Of a stretch of 64,000 bases of DNA, positions 34,954 to 44,152 are shown piece by piece. The translations under genes were made by a program, and so were the position numbers. The stretch comes from JAEUQQ01 sp963697285. GTDB taxonomy: Bacteria; Acidobacteriota; Vicinamibacteria; Vicinamibacterales; JAFNAJ01. Positions within the stretch are counted from its first letter, which is position 1. Every line of letters starts with the position of its first letter. The notes under the pieces were generated by a model. It saw only the letters and a list, made by a program, of their open reading frames with translations, was not told the DNA's origin and made no database searches. The DNA lies in the NCBI GenBank assembly GCA_963697285.1, contig CAVONI010000009.1:62001-126000 (forward strand). The letters are read 5' to 3'.

Positions 34954-35835
34954 ATGCCCGTCGCAACACGCGCGCTTGGCACCACGCTCGGGCCACACAC
35001 GATCGATGTGTCGCTGCGCATGACGCTTGCCTACGCGGCCGCGATCGGTGACGTCGGGCCGCGCACGTTCGACGATGCGGCCGAGACACCGATCGTCGCG
35101 CCGCCGGCGTTCTGCGTCGTGCTCGAGTGGCCCGTGCTCTCGGCACCCGGTCGCGTGCACAGCCTCGACATCAGTGCCGACGAGGCGCGACGTGCGGTGC
35201 ACGTGGAGCAGGACTCCATCTTCCACCGGGTCGTCAGACCCGGCGACCGGCTCCTCACGAGCGGGTGCATCGTCGGGGTGAGGCAGACGCGCGCCGGGGC
35301 GCTCGTGCACACCCTGCTCGAGACGAGCGACCTGGCAACCGGCGCGGCGGTCGTCACCACGCTGCACGCCTCGCTGTACCGGGACGTCGATGTCGACGGC
35401 CCCGGCGGGGCGATCGCCGATCTGCCCGCGAGGGCCACCGGGAGCTTCGTGCCTGCGCGCACGACCGAGATGGTGATTCGCCGCGAGATGCCCCACGTGT
35501 ACACCGAGTGCACGGGCATCTGGAACCCGATCCACACCGAGCGTCACGCGGCGCTTGCCGCCGGACTCCCCGACATCATCCTGCACGGCACGACGACGTG
35601 GGCGCTGGCGGGACGCGAAATCGTGCGCGAGCACGCCGGCGGCGATCCGTCGCGGTTGCGTCGCCTGCGCGCGTGGTTCGGTGCCCCGGTCATCCCCGGA
35701 ACGAGCATCACGCTCCGGGAAGGCCATCCCGTTGACGGGCGACTGGGCTTCACGGTGACCGCCGCAGACGGACGGCTCGCCATTGCCGACGGCAGCGCCG
35801 AGATCGCTGCACGTCACGACGACACGAGGGTCTGA
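34954..35835 (+). CDS. MaoC-like (R)-hydratase / hot-dog dehydratase
   Basis: A 293-residue protein with two hot-dog domains. The second carries the hydratase-2 signature around residues 191-210: NPIHTERHAALAAGLPDIIL followed by HG. The N-terminal domain is degenerate and resembles the FAS1-like N-terminal half of mesaconyl-C4-CoA hydratase and HTD2-type proteins. It probably hydrates or dehydrates a short acyl-CoA, complementing the crotonase domain upstream with different stereochemistry or chain type. There is one base between the thiolase stop and this ATG, and two bases to the synthetase gene, so it is firmly within the operon. Confidence 0.88.
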   Translation: MPVATRALGTTLGPHTIDVSLRMTLAYAAAIGDVGPRTFDDAAETPIVAPPAFCVVLEWPVLSAPGRVHSLDISADEARRAVHVEQDSIFHRVVRPGDRLLTSGCIVGVRQTRAGALVHTLLETSDLATGAAVVTTLHASLYRDVDVDGPGGAIADLPARATGSFVPARTTEMVIRREMPHVYTECTGIWNPIHTERHAALAAGLPDIILHGTTTWALAGREIVREHAGGDPSRLRRLRAWFGAPVIPGTSITLREGHPVDGRLGFTVTAADGRLAIADGSAEIAARHDDTRV

Positions 35836-35837
35836 TC

Positions 35838-37418
35838 ATGCCGGCGCCGACCGCGTTGCCCATCCCGCGCCTGCACCCGTTCGTCGGCCAGGACGTGCCC
35901 TGGCTGCTCGCCGCGCGCGTGGCCAGCCAGGGCGACAGGCCGTACATCCACTGGGATCCGTTCGAGGGCACGCCCCGCACGTGGAGCTACCGCGAGTTCG
36001 GCGCCGCCGTCGAGTCGGTGGCTGGCGGACTGTGGTCACGGGGCATCCGCCCCGGTGAGTTCGTGTTGATTCACCTCGGGAACTGCCCCGAGTTCCTGGT
36101 CGCCTGGCACGCGTGCTCGCGCATCGGCGCCGTCGCCGTGACGACGAACACGCGCGCGACGGGCGAAGAACTCGCCTACTACGCGAGCAACTGTGGCGCG
36201 GTGGCCGCCATCACGCAGCCCGCACTGGCCGACCTGGTCTCACGCTGCGCACCCGGCCTGCGCTGGATTGCCGTCACCAGCACCGACCTTGGCGCACCCG
36301 CCGCCGAGATAGTCACTCGCGGAGTGATTCCCTTCGAGGCGCTGAAGGGAGACCCCGCCGACATCCCCGGGCGACCCCGCACGCCGCTGGCCCCGAACAG
36401 CGTCCAGTACACCTCGGGAACAACCGCGCGGCCGAAGGGCGTCGTGTGGACGCATGCCAACGTGCTGTGGGGCGCACGGATGACGGCCCTTCACCTGCAC
36501 CTGACCGAGAACGACATCGGCATGGTGTACTTCCCGTTGTTCCACACGAACTCGCTGATGTACGCGTCGCTCGGCAGCCTCTGGGCCGGCGGCGCCTTCG
36601 TGCTGCTGCCCCGCTTCTCGGCGAGTCGCTTCTGGGAACGGGCCGTCCGACACGGATGCACGTGGGCCTGCACGTCGCCGTTCGTGATGAAGACGCTCGT
36701 CCAGCATCCGCTGCCCGAGCGGCACGCGTTCCGGTTCTGGGGATCGGGCACCACGGATCCGCCGCTGGCGAAGGATCACTTCGGCGTGCAGGGCCTCGGG
36801 TGGTTCGGCATGACCGAGACGGTCACCTTCCCCACCATCGGATATGTCGATCTGCCGAATCGTCAGCTCGGGATGGGACGGCCCGCGCCCGGCTACGAGG
36901 TCGAGGTCGTGCGCGAGGACGGCACGCCCGTGGCCATGGGCGAGACGGGAGAGCTGAAGGTGCGCGGCATCCCCGGCCTGTCGCTCTTCTACGAGTACCT
37001 GAACGACCCCGTCGCCACCGCAGCCGCGTTCGACGCCGACGGCTGGATGGCCACGGGCGACATGGTCACGCCGTACGACGACGGCACGATCCGCTTCGAG
37101 GGACGCGGCAAGGACATGCTGCGCGTGGGCGCCGAGAACGTGGCTGCCGCCGAGATCGAGCGCGTGATTCACGCGGTCCCTGGCGTGTTCGAGGCCGCGG
37201 TCGTCGGCAGGCCGCACGACCTGCTGGGCGACGTCCCGGTCGCCTTCGTCGTGGCGTCGGAACACGCGGATGACCTCGCCGAGCGCATCCTGGCGGCGTG
37301 CCGACAGCAACTCTCCGACTTCAAGGTCCCGCGCGACATCGTGTTCGTCGAGTCGCTGCCGCGGTCGGTGTTGAACAAGGTCTCGAAGAAGGATCTGCGC
37401 GCGCGGTTGCTGGCCTGA
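35838..37418 (+). CDS. AMP-dependent acyl-CoA synthetase/ligase
   Basis: A 526-residue ANL-superfamily adenylating enzyme. The P-loop motif YTSGTTARPKGVVWTH lies near residue 190, the adenine-binding WFGMTETV in the middle, YDDGTIRFEGRGKDMLRVGAENVAAAEIE at the C-terminal hinge, and the catalytic Lys near the end (LNKVSKKDLRARL). It activates a carboxylic acid to its acyl-CoA with ATP, supplying the beta-oxidation-like enzymes encoded just upstream. It resembles the CaiC and medium-chain branch, but the acid is not known. It starts two bases after the MaoC-type stop. Confidence 0.93.
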   Translation: MPAPTALPIPRLHPFVGQDVPWLLAARVASQGDRPYIHWDPFEGTPRTWSYREFGAAVESVAGGLWSRGIRPGEFVLIHLGNCPEFLVAWHACSRIGAVAVTTNTRATGEELAYYASNCGAVAAITQPALADLVSRCAPGLRWIAVTSTDLGAPAAEIVTRGVIPFEALKGDPADIPGRPRTPLAPNSVQYTSGTTARPKGVVWTHANVLWGARMTALHLHLTENDIGMVYFPLFHTNSLMYASLGSLWAGGAFVLLPRFSASRFWERAVRHGCTWACTSPFVMKTLVQHPLPERHAFRFWGSGTTDPPLAKDHFGVQGLGWFGMTETVTFPTIGYVDLPNRQLGMGRPAPGYEVEVVREDGTPVAMGETGELKVRGIPGLSLFYEYLNDPVATAAAFDADGWMATGDMVTPYDDGTIRFEGRGKDMLRVGAENVAAAEIERVIHAVPGVFEAAVVGRPHDLLGDVPVAFVVASEHADDLAERILAACRQQLSDFKVPRDIVFVESLPRSVLNKVSKKDLRARLLA

Positions 37419-37465
37419 CGCCTCACTGCGCCGAGGGACATCGGCGAGATCGGATCGGAGCAGAC

Positions 37466-38595
37466 ATGAAGGTCGAGCAGTTCGTGATGGAGCGGTTCCA
37501 GTCGGAGTGGGAGAACCTCGTCGCCCACAACCTCTCGGAGAGCGGCGTGCATCCGATGTCGCTGGGCGAGTTGCTCGATCCCGCGGAGTGGGACGGGCTC
37601 CTGCAACGACGCCTGTGCTACGTCCAGACGAACGGCACACCGGCATTGCGCGAGGCCATCGCCGCGCTGTACCCCGGCGCGACGCCCGACAGCATCGTCG
37701 TCACGAACGGCACTGCCGAAGCGAACTACGCGGTGACCTGGCGGCTCGTCGAACCCGGTGACGAGATCGTCATGATGCTGCCGAACTACATGCAGATCTG
37801 GGGAGTGGCCCGCGGCCTCGGCGCCACGGTCGTCGAGTGGCGCCTCCGCGAGGAGCGTGCCTGGGCACCGGATGTCGACGAACTCGACGCCCTCGTCACG
37901 GATCGAACGCGGATGATCGCGATCTGCAATCCCAACAACCCGACCGGGTCGATCCTCGACGAGGCGGCCATGCGCGCGATCGTGAAGGTCGCATCGCGCC
38001 ACGGCACGTGGATCCTCTCGGACGAGGTGTACCGAGGCGCTGAACTCGACGGACGCGAGAGCCGCGAGTTTCTGGGGGCTCTACGACCGCCTGCTCGTCG
38101 CGTGCGGACTGAGCAAGGCCTACGGCTTGCCGGGACTGCGCATCGGCTGGGTGGCAGGCCCTGCCGCGACGGTGGCAGAACTGTGGGCTCGCAAGGACTA
38201 CCTGAGCATCGCGCCCGTCGGCCCTGTCTGACACGCTGGCGCAGAAGGCCCTGCGAGACGACGTGCGCCCGCGCATCCTCGCGCGCACGCGGGCCATCGT
38301 CAACGCGAACCTGCCGGTCTTCGAAGACTGGATCCGGCGTCGCGCAGGCGCGTTCCGCCTCGTGCCGCCGCGCGCGGGCGCCATCGCCTACCCCCGCTAC
38401 TCGTGGCCCGCGAACTCCACGCGACTCGTGGAACGGATGCGCGACGAGCAGAGCGTGCTGGTCGTGCCAGGCGATCAGTTCGGCATGGACGGGTACCTTC
38501 GGATTGGACTGGGCAATGAACCAGCCGACCTCACGGCCGGCCTCACTCGCGTGGATCGGGTGCTCGACTCGCTCGGACCCGCGCCAGGATTCTGA
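37466..38595 (+). CDS. PLP-dependent aminotransferase class I/II, two frame breaks
   Basis: After removing two extra bases the gene encodes 375 residues: VTNGTAEANY, NPNNPTGSIL, ILSDEVYRGAEL and LSKAYGLPGLRIGW with the Schiff-base Lys. It resembles the capreomycidine-synthase-like branch and is a paralogue of the gene at 51799-52908 (SKCYGLPGIRMGW). Break one is in a T3/G5 run at 38069-38078, where FWGLYDR is expected. Break two is at GG 38220-38221, where IAPVALSDTLAQ is expected. As written the protein would end soon after residue 200 without its catalytic Lys. Two independent +1 events in one gene are compatible with sequencing error, or with real inactivation if confirmed. It is the last gene of the class III aminotransferase operon. 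Confidence 0.8.
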
Positions 38596-38688
38596 TGAGC
38601 GAATTCACCTGTGACAACGCCGCGGCGTCGGCCCCACGACTGCGAGCGCCTTTCCTGCGCTTGCGACGGTTGGCGACGAACACGTATC

Positions 38689-38726
38689 ATCTCGCATCAT
38701 GAGACCGTCGTCTGCAGAGGAGAAAC
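38689..38726. promoter_or_regulatory. IclR-type operator, site E (over the iclR start codon)
   Basis: The main box ATCTCGCATCATGAGAC (38689-38705) contains the ATG of the regulator gene (38699-38701). A weaker box, GTCTGCAGAGGAGAAAC (38710-38726), starts 21 bp further on. The position fits autorepression. It implies either a very short or absent mRNA leader or a translation start further downstream. Confidence 0.65.
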
Positions 38727-39562
38727 GCGCCGCCGGGGCCAGCCGTGCGGGCAGTTCGGAGCAGTACCGCATCCAGGCCATCGATCGCGCGGTGATGGTG
38801 CTGAATTGCTACGACTTCGAGCACAAGGAACTTGGCGTTCGCGACATCAGCGCGTTGACGGGGCTCCACAAGGCCACGGCGCACCGCATCCTGGTGGCCC
38901 TCGAACACAACGGATTCATCGAACAGGATCCCCAGACGGGCAACTACCACCTCGGGCTCGAGCTGTTCAGGCTCGGGCACGTCGCGGGTGGACGCCTCGA
39001 GGTGCGCGGCATCGCGCACCCGTTCCTTTCAGACCTGACGCAACGGGTCAGGGAAACCTCTCACCTCGCCGTACTCGACGGGGTCGAGGTGCTCTACCTG
39101 GACAAGGTCGAGGGACCGCATGCCCTGCGTATGCCCTCCCGCACTGGCTGGCGGGTGCCGTCGTACTGCACGTCGCTGGGCAAGGCCATCCTCGCGTGCT
39201 TCAGCGACGAGGAGGTGCGGCAGCGGCTGGCCAGGACGAAGTTCGTCCAGCACACGCCGCACACGCTCAAGAATCTCGACGAGCTCATCGAGAGCCTGAA
39301 GGTCGTGCGTCGGCGTGGCTACGCCGTGGATGAAGAGGAGGTCGAACTCGGGCTGTCGTGCATCGCGGCACCACTGCGCGACCATACCGGGGGCATGGTC
39401 GGCGCCATCAGCATCTCGGCGCCCACCGCACGCATGCGCCCGGCAGCCATCCCCAAGGTCGCCGAGCAGGTCAAGCGGACGGCCGAGCTGATCTCGACCC
39501 GGTTGGGCTACGGCATGGCCGCCCCGGGGCACCGCGGATCGCCGGGTCGCGCCGCGCGCTGA
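38699..39562 (+). CDS. IclR-family transcriptional regulator
   Basis: A 287-residue regulator. A winged helix-turn-helix domain (about 25-90, with RIQAIDRAVMVLNCY, DISALTGLHKATAHRILVAL and FIEQDPQTGNYHLG) is followed by an IclR effector domain (about 105-275, with HLAVLDGVEVLYLDK, YCTSLGKAILA and SCIAAPLRDHTGGMVGAISI). IclR proteins usually bind palindromes as dimers of dimers and respond to small acids. The operator consensus found seven times in the window includes this gene's own start region, so it is the best candidate for the regulator of the whole supercluster. The residues before about 20 may not be translated if a later start is used. Confidence 0.92.
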   Translation: MRPSSAEEKRAAGASRAGSSEQYRIQAIDRAVMVLNCYDFEHKELGVRDISALTGLHKATAHRILVALEHNGFIEQDPQTGNYHLGLELFRLGHVAGGRLEVRGIAHPFLSDLTQRVRETSHLAVLDGVEVLYLDKVEGPHALRMPSRTGWRVPSYCTSLGKAILACFSDEEVRQRLARTKFVQHTPHTLKNLDELIESLKVVRRRGYAVDEEEVELGLSCIAAPLRDHTGGMVGAISISAPTARMRPAAIPKVAEQVKRTAELISTRLGYGMAAPGHRGSPGRAAR

Positions 39563-39616
39563 CACCCCTCGCGGCTGCTCGGAGCGCGACGGTCGCGGAG
39601 GCCGACCGCCTGGCCA

Positions 39617-41788
39617 TCACCTCGCGGCCAGCCGTGCCCGCAATCGCCTGATGTCGTCGGCGTAGAACGCCGGCGGCGCGGTGGCGACAAACCGCTCGAT
39701 GAAGGGCTGCGCCTCGGCCAGCTGCCCGGCGTCCGCGAGTTCGGTCGCCAGGTTGTAGAGCGCATTGAAGTCGTCGGGGTCGAGCGCCATCGCGGCCCGC
39801 CACTGCTCGATGGCTGCCCGTCGGTTGCCTGAGCGCTGCTCGACGACCCCGAGGCCCGTGTGTGCGGATGCGAGCTTCGGGTCTGCCGTCAACGCGGCCA
39901 CGAACGCATCGCGCGCGGCAACGAGGTCATTGCCTTCCAGGTGAATCGATCCGCTGTTCTGGTGTGCCATCGCGTCGGTCGGATCGATCGCGAAGATCCG
40001 TTCGTACACCGCCAGCGCCTGCCGGCGGGCGCCTGACCGCGCGTACGCCACGCCAAGGGCATTCAGCACCTCGATGTCGCTCGACCGCTCGGCGGCGGGC
40101 TCGAGCAGTCCGACGGCGTCGGCCGGGGAGCCCGTCTCGGCAAGGTAGATTCCCAGTTGCGCGAGGATCTCGTCGTTGCCTGCGCCACGGTCCACCGCCT
40201 CGCGCAGCACGCCGATGGCTTCGTGGGGCTGGCCGCGCTGCCAGAGCACGTACCCCAGGTGGCGGTACGCCAGGGTCATGTCGGGCCGCCTGGCGATGAT
40301 CGACCGATAGATGTCGGCCGCTTCAGAGTAGCGGTGCGCCTCGGCCAGGACGACGCCCTGGAACACCTGGCGGTCGACCTCCACGAGGCGTTTCGGGTCG
40401 TCGTCATCGGTGTAGCGCGGCTTGCGCGTCGGGTTTGCTGCAACGTAGCCAAGCGCGCGCAATCGCGCCGCCACCTCGGGATCCTCGGCCGCCTTCTGCG
40501 CCGGTCCGGTGGAACCGAATTCGTCGAGCTGCGCCTGCAGGCGATCGCGTCGTGCGCGATCGCGATCGGCGAGGTTGTCACGTTCGCCGGGATCCGACGC
40601 CAGGTCGTACACCTCGAGGATGGGCACGTCCACGATCTTCTCGCGGTCGACGAGCGCGCCCTGCAGCGGCGCCCAGCCGCGATTGATGGACGCCGACATG
40701 GCCTCGAAATACGAGGCCGCGCCCTCGCGTCGCGACGTGTCGCCCTGGAGCACGCCCATCAGCGAGCGCCCCGGCAGGACGGCAGGGACATCGAGGCCGA
40801 GCAGGTCGAGCACGGTCGGCACGAGGTCCACGTGCGAAACCGGCGCAGCCGATCTCGTGGCGATCGTGCGACGGCCGGCCGCCTGCGGAACCTGCGCCAC
40901 GATGAGCGGCACGTGCAACGTCGACTCGTATGCGAACAGGCCGTGTGTCAGCTCGCCGTGATCACCAAGCCCCTCGCCATGGTCCGAGGTGATCACGACG
41001 AGGGTCTGACGCGACGGGTCCGCTGCCGCGCGCTCGAGCAACGGACGCAACGCCGCGTCGACGTAGGCGACTTCGCCGTGATACGGAGAATCGGCGTACG
41101 GCGTGTCGAAGGGCGCAGGCGGCCTGTAGGGCGCGTGCGGATCGAACACGTGCACCCAGGCGAGCCACTTTCCGTGCTGGGCGTTGATCCAGTCGAGCGC
41201 CGGCGTGACCACGGCGCCGGCCGACCGCTCGGCGAGGCTGAACTCCGTCGGCCCGCTCGACTGGCCGAAGCGGTCATCGTAGACGTCGAACCCCAGGCCC
41301 AGGCCAAAGCGCGAGTCGAGCGGAAACGCGCTGACGAATGCAGCGGTCGCGAAGCCCGATGCCTTGAGCCGCGTCGCCAGCGTGGCCGTGTCGGGCCGCA
41401 ACCGGTATCCGCTGTTGTCGCGGATCCCATGCTGATAGGGGTTGAGCCCCGTCAGGATGCTGGCGTGCGAGGGCAACGTGACGACGGCGTGGCTGTGCGC
41501 GAAGTCGAAGACGACGCCCTGGCCGGCGAGCGCGGTGAGCGCCGGGCTGGCGGCCCGGCCGCCATAGAGCGACAGCGCGTCAGCACGCAGCGTGTCGATC
41601 GTGATGAGCAGGACGTTCTGCTCGGGGGAACGCCGGAACGCGGGAGCGTCGGCCCTGGCGCTCCACCACCAGGCAAGCGTCGCCGCGGCGGCGACCACGA
41701 CCGTGAACGCGGCCAGCCGCAGCGGCCAGCGGCCTCGGCTCGTCGTCGCGGGCGTGGGGGGACGGCTACTGCGTGTCGTCTTCGTCAT
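39617..41788 (-). CDS. Membrane-anchored alkaline-phosphatase-superfamily (sulfatase-like) protein with TPR repeats
   Basis: A 723-residue protein with an N-terminal membrane segment (about 24-42), a sulfatase/phosphodiesterase-fold domain (about 55-400) and TPR repeats (about 480-715). The metal motif LITIDTLRAD (Asp65) and SDHGEGLGDHGE are intact. The nucleophile region reads VVTLPSHAS, so Thr104 stands where true sulfatases have Cys/Ser-x-Pro-x-Arg. Thr is the nucleophile of phosphoethanolamine transferases and some phosphodiesterases, so formylglycine sulfatase activity is unlikely. The catalytic domain is probably periplasmic. It starts 12 bp after a paralogue and is the last gene of the TonB receptor operon controlled by site F. 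Substrate unknown. Confidence 0.85.
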   Translation of the reverse strand: MTKTTRSSRPPTPATTSRGRWPLRLAAFTVVVAAAATLAWWWSARADAPAFRRSPEQNVLLITIDTLRADALSLYGGRAASPALTALAGQGVVFDFAHSHAVVTLPSHASILTGLNPYQHGIRDNSGYRLRPDTATLATRLKASGFATAAFVSAFPLDSRFGLGLGFDVYDDRFGQSSGPTEFSLAERSAGAVVTPALDWINAQHGKWLAWVHVFDPHAPYRPPAPFDTPYADSPYHGEVAYVDAALRPLLERAAADPSRQTLVVITSDHGEGLGDHGELTHGLFAYESTLHVPLIVAQVPQAAGRRTIATRSAAPVSHVDLVPTVLDLLGLDVPAVLPGRSLMGVLQGDTSRREGAASYFEAMSASINRGWAPLQGALVDREKIVDVPILEVYDLASDPGERDNLADRDRARRDRLQAQLDEFGSTGPAQKAAEDPEVAARLRALGYVAANPTRKPRYTDDDDPKRLVEVDRQVFQGVVLAEAHRYSEAADIYRSIIARRPDMTLAYRHLGYVLWQRGQPHEAIGVLREAVDRGAGNDEILAQLGIYLAETGSPADAVGLLEPAAERSSDIEVLNALGVAYARSGARRQALAVYERIFAIDPTDAMAHQNSGSIHLEGNDLVAARDAFVAALTADPKLASAHTGLGVVEQRSGNRRAAIEQWRAAMALDPDDFNALYNLATELADAGQLAEAQPFIERFVATAPPAFYADDIRRLRARLAAR

Positions 41789-41800
41789 CGTCGTGCGGGA

Positions 41801-44083
41801 TCACGACACGGGGTCGGTGCGCGACCCGGTCTTTGGCTTCCAGTTCGGGCCGAACCGGCGCGTGGCCTCGGCTACGAGGGCCTGGGCGCGTTCGGGAACG
41901 CCGAACAGGGTCCACAACTCGGCAGCCAGCGCGTAACCCTCTGGCGAGGGAGCGCTCTGCAGGATGCTGGCGACCGCCTGTTCGGCGTCGGCCTCGCGCC
42001 CGGTGGCGACGTAGACCATCGCGAGCGATGCGCGCGCGCGGATGTTGTGCGGGAACAGTGCGACCTCCTGCTTGAGTTCGCGCTCGGCTTCGGGATAGCG
42101 CTCGAGACGCGCGAGCGTGTCTCCTGCGTAGTAGTGGATCTCGCTCATCTGGACCGTGCGCGTCCGGAGCCGCGCGATCGCCTCCTCGAACAGCGGCAAC
42201 GCGTCGGCGTAGCGTCCTTCGCGGTAGCGCAGCAGGCCCTTCACGTAGAGCGGCAGCGGCAGCGTCGGATCGGCCTCGGTGGCGAGCGCCGCCTCGCGCT
42301 CCGCGCTCGCCGGGTCGCGCCGGGCCAGGGCAATCCTGGCCAGCAGTTCGTGCGCCGCCGCGGGCGCCGCCTTCACCGCGAGTCCGGCATGCGCAGCCGC
42401 CTCGTCGAACCTGCCCAAACGTAACAGGACATCGCCGAGCGCGATGATGGCGCCCGAATCGCCCGGCGACAGCGCAATGGCCTTCTTGAACGCGTCGGCT
42501 GCCGCAGCGTCCTGGCCGCTGCGCGCAGACACCTGCGCCAACTGGAGCCACACGTCCGACATGCCCGGATCCTCGTCCAGGATCTGCCGGTAGAGCGGGA
42601 TGGCCTCGAAGTAGCGCCGCTCGCCCGCCAGGGCCGCGGCGCGGCGGTACGTCTCGAGCACCTGGACCTTGTCCTTCGGATCCGGGAGGCTGTCGGCCGC
42701 GGTGTTCACGGCCACGTCCCCTCCGCGGCCCACGTAGCCCAGTGCCGCAAGGCGTTCGCGATCCTCCTCGGCGACCTGGCCTGGCGCCTCGAGGCTCGAA
42801 CCCGCCAGCAGGCGATCGACGGCCGCGCGCATCGCGGCGCGTGTCTGCGCTCGCGTCGTGCTCAGGTTGTGCCGCTCGCCGGCATCCTGCTCCAGGTCGT
42901 AGAGCTCCTCTTTCGGCGCGCGGATGTACCGGTAGCGCTGGTCGGTGAGCGCATGGAGTTCGCTCCAGCCGAAGTGAAACCGGGAGTACATCGCCTCTGA
43001 GTAGACACCGGTATCCGGCAGCGTCGAGGTCTGGTCTTCGAGCAGCGGCCGCAGTGACCGGCCGCGCAATCCCCGTGGCGCGTCGGCGCCCACGAGGTCG
43101 AGCACGGTGGGCACGAGGTCGATGAGCTGGACGGTCGTGGCCAGCCGGCGTCCGCCATGCCGGCTGCCGGGCAACTTCACGATGAGCGGCACGCGGATGG
43201 TCTCGTTGTAGAGGAACAGGCCGTGCTCTTCTTCGCCGTGATCGCCGAGCCCTTCGCCGTGATCCGCGAGCAGGATGATGGCGGCGCGGTCGTAGAGGCC
43301 GCGCTCCCGCAGCGTCTGCAGCAGGCCTCCCACGGCCTCGTCGGCGGTGGCCACCTCGCCATCGTAGGGCCCGAAGTGGGCGAACCGATCCGGCGGCGCG
43401 TACGGCTTGTGCGGCTCGAAGACGTGGAAGAAGAGGAAGAACTTCGGATCGCTGTGCGTCGAGAGCCAGCGCCGGGCCGCGGCCAGCGACTCGAGGCCGC
43501 TGCGCTGGATCTGGCCAATCGACGACTCGGGCGAGGCTGCCGGCAGATCGCTGTCGAAATGGTCGAAACCCTGGCCGATGCCGGTCTCCTTCCGCAGCAC
43601 GTACGACGACACGATGCCAGCCGTCGCGAATCCGCGGTCCCCCAGCATCGCCGGAAGCAGGCGCTCGCCTGCGTTGACGGTGAAGCCGACGTTGTCGCGA
43701 ACACCGTGCTCGAACGGCAGGCGGCCGCTGAGGATCGACGCGTGCGACGGGAGCGTCTGCGGCGCGTGGGCGTAGGCGCGCTCGAACACGACGCCGTCAC
43801 GAGCCAGCGTGTCGAATGCCGGGGTGGCAACGTTGGTGTAGCCGTACGCAGGCAGGTGATCGGCGCGGAGCGTGTCGATCGAGATCACGATGACGGGGCC
43901 AGTGGTCGCATCGCCGCTGGCACGGTAGAACCACCATCCCGCCGCCCCGCTGATCATCCCCGCGCCCGCAACGATGAGGGCCAGCACGCGTGCCCGCCGC
44001 CCCCACGCCGCGCGCGACACCGGCTCGGGGGGGCTTGGTACGACCGCTGCCGATTCCATGCCGCCGCGCTTCTTCTGCGTCAC
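41801..44083 (-). CDS. Membrane-anchored alkaline-phosphatase-superfamily (sulfatase-like) protein with TPR repeats
   Basis: A 760-residue paralogue of the downstream gene with the same architecture: a membrane anchor (about 31-53), the metal motif VISIDTLRAD (Asp70), nucleophile region PQTLPSHAS with Thr110 in place of Cys or Ser, ADHGEGLGDHGE, and a C-terminal TPR array (about 480-740). The tandem duplication suggests two related substrates or a heteromeric pair. A GTG at 44083 is taken as the start; an ATG at 44059 is equally possible and would remove eight residues. It follows the frame-broken serine hydrolase by 69 bp. No sulfatase-maturing enzyme (FGE or anSME) is present nearby, which agrees with the Thr nucleophile. 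Confidence 0.85.
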   Translation of the reverse strand: MTQKKRGGMESAAVVPSPPEPVSRAAWGRRARVLALIVAGAGMISGAAGWWFYRASGDATTGPVIVISIDTLRADHLPAYGYTNVATPAFDTLARDGVVFERAYAHAPQTLPSHASILSGRLPFEHGVRDNVGFTVNAGERLLPAMLGDRGFATAGIVSSYVLRKETGIGQGFDHFDSDLPAASPESSIGQIQRSGLESLAAARRWLSTHSDPKFFLFFHVFEPHKPYAPPDRFAHFGPYDGEVATADEAVGGLLQTLRERGLYDRAAIILLADHGEGLGDHGEEEHGLFLYNETIRVPLIVKLPGSRHGGRRLATTVQLIDLVPTVLDLVGADAPRGLRGRSLRPLLEDQTSTLPDTGVYSEAMYSRFHFGWSELHALTDQRYRYIRAPKEELYDLEQDAGERHNLSTTRAQTRAAMRAAVDRLLAGSSLEAPGQVAEEDRERLAALGYVGRGGDVAVNTAADSLPDPKDKVQVLETYRRAAALAGERRYFEAIPLYRQILDEDPGMSDVWLQLAQVSARSGQDAAAADAFKKAIALSPGDSGAIIALGDVLLRLGRFDEAAAHAGLAVKAAPAAAHELLARIALARRDPASAEREAALATEADPTLPLPLYVKGLLRYREGRYADALPLFEEAIARLRTRTVQMSEIHYYAGDTLARLERYPEAERELKQEVALFPHNIRARASLAMVYVATGREADAEQAVASILQSAPSPEGYALAAELWTLFGVPERAQALVAEATRRFGPNWKPKTGSRTDPVS

Positions 44084-44152
44084 ACACGCCGCCTGGACAT
44101 CGCTAACCCCTGGGAGGAGATCGACGGCGTCGATCCAGATCGGCGATCGGAC

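Noticed and set aside
40157..42424. Plus-strand open frame of 755 codons opposite the phosphatase/sulfatase-fold genes
   Set aside because: It spans two genes and the gap between them and has biased composition; antisense artefact of high GC.
39617..44083. Calling the two TPR proteins true sulfatases
   Set aside because: The formylglycine-forming Cys or Ser and the following Arg of the sulfatase signature are replaced (TLPSH), and no maturation enzyme is nearby.
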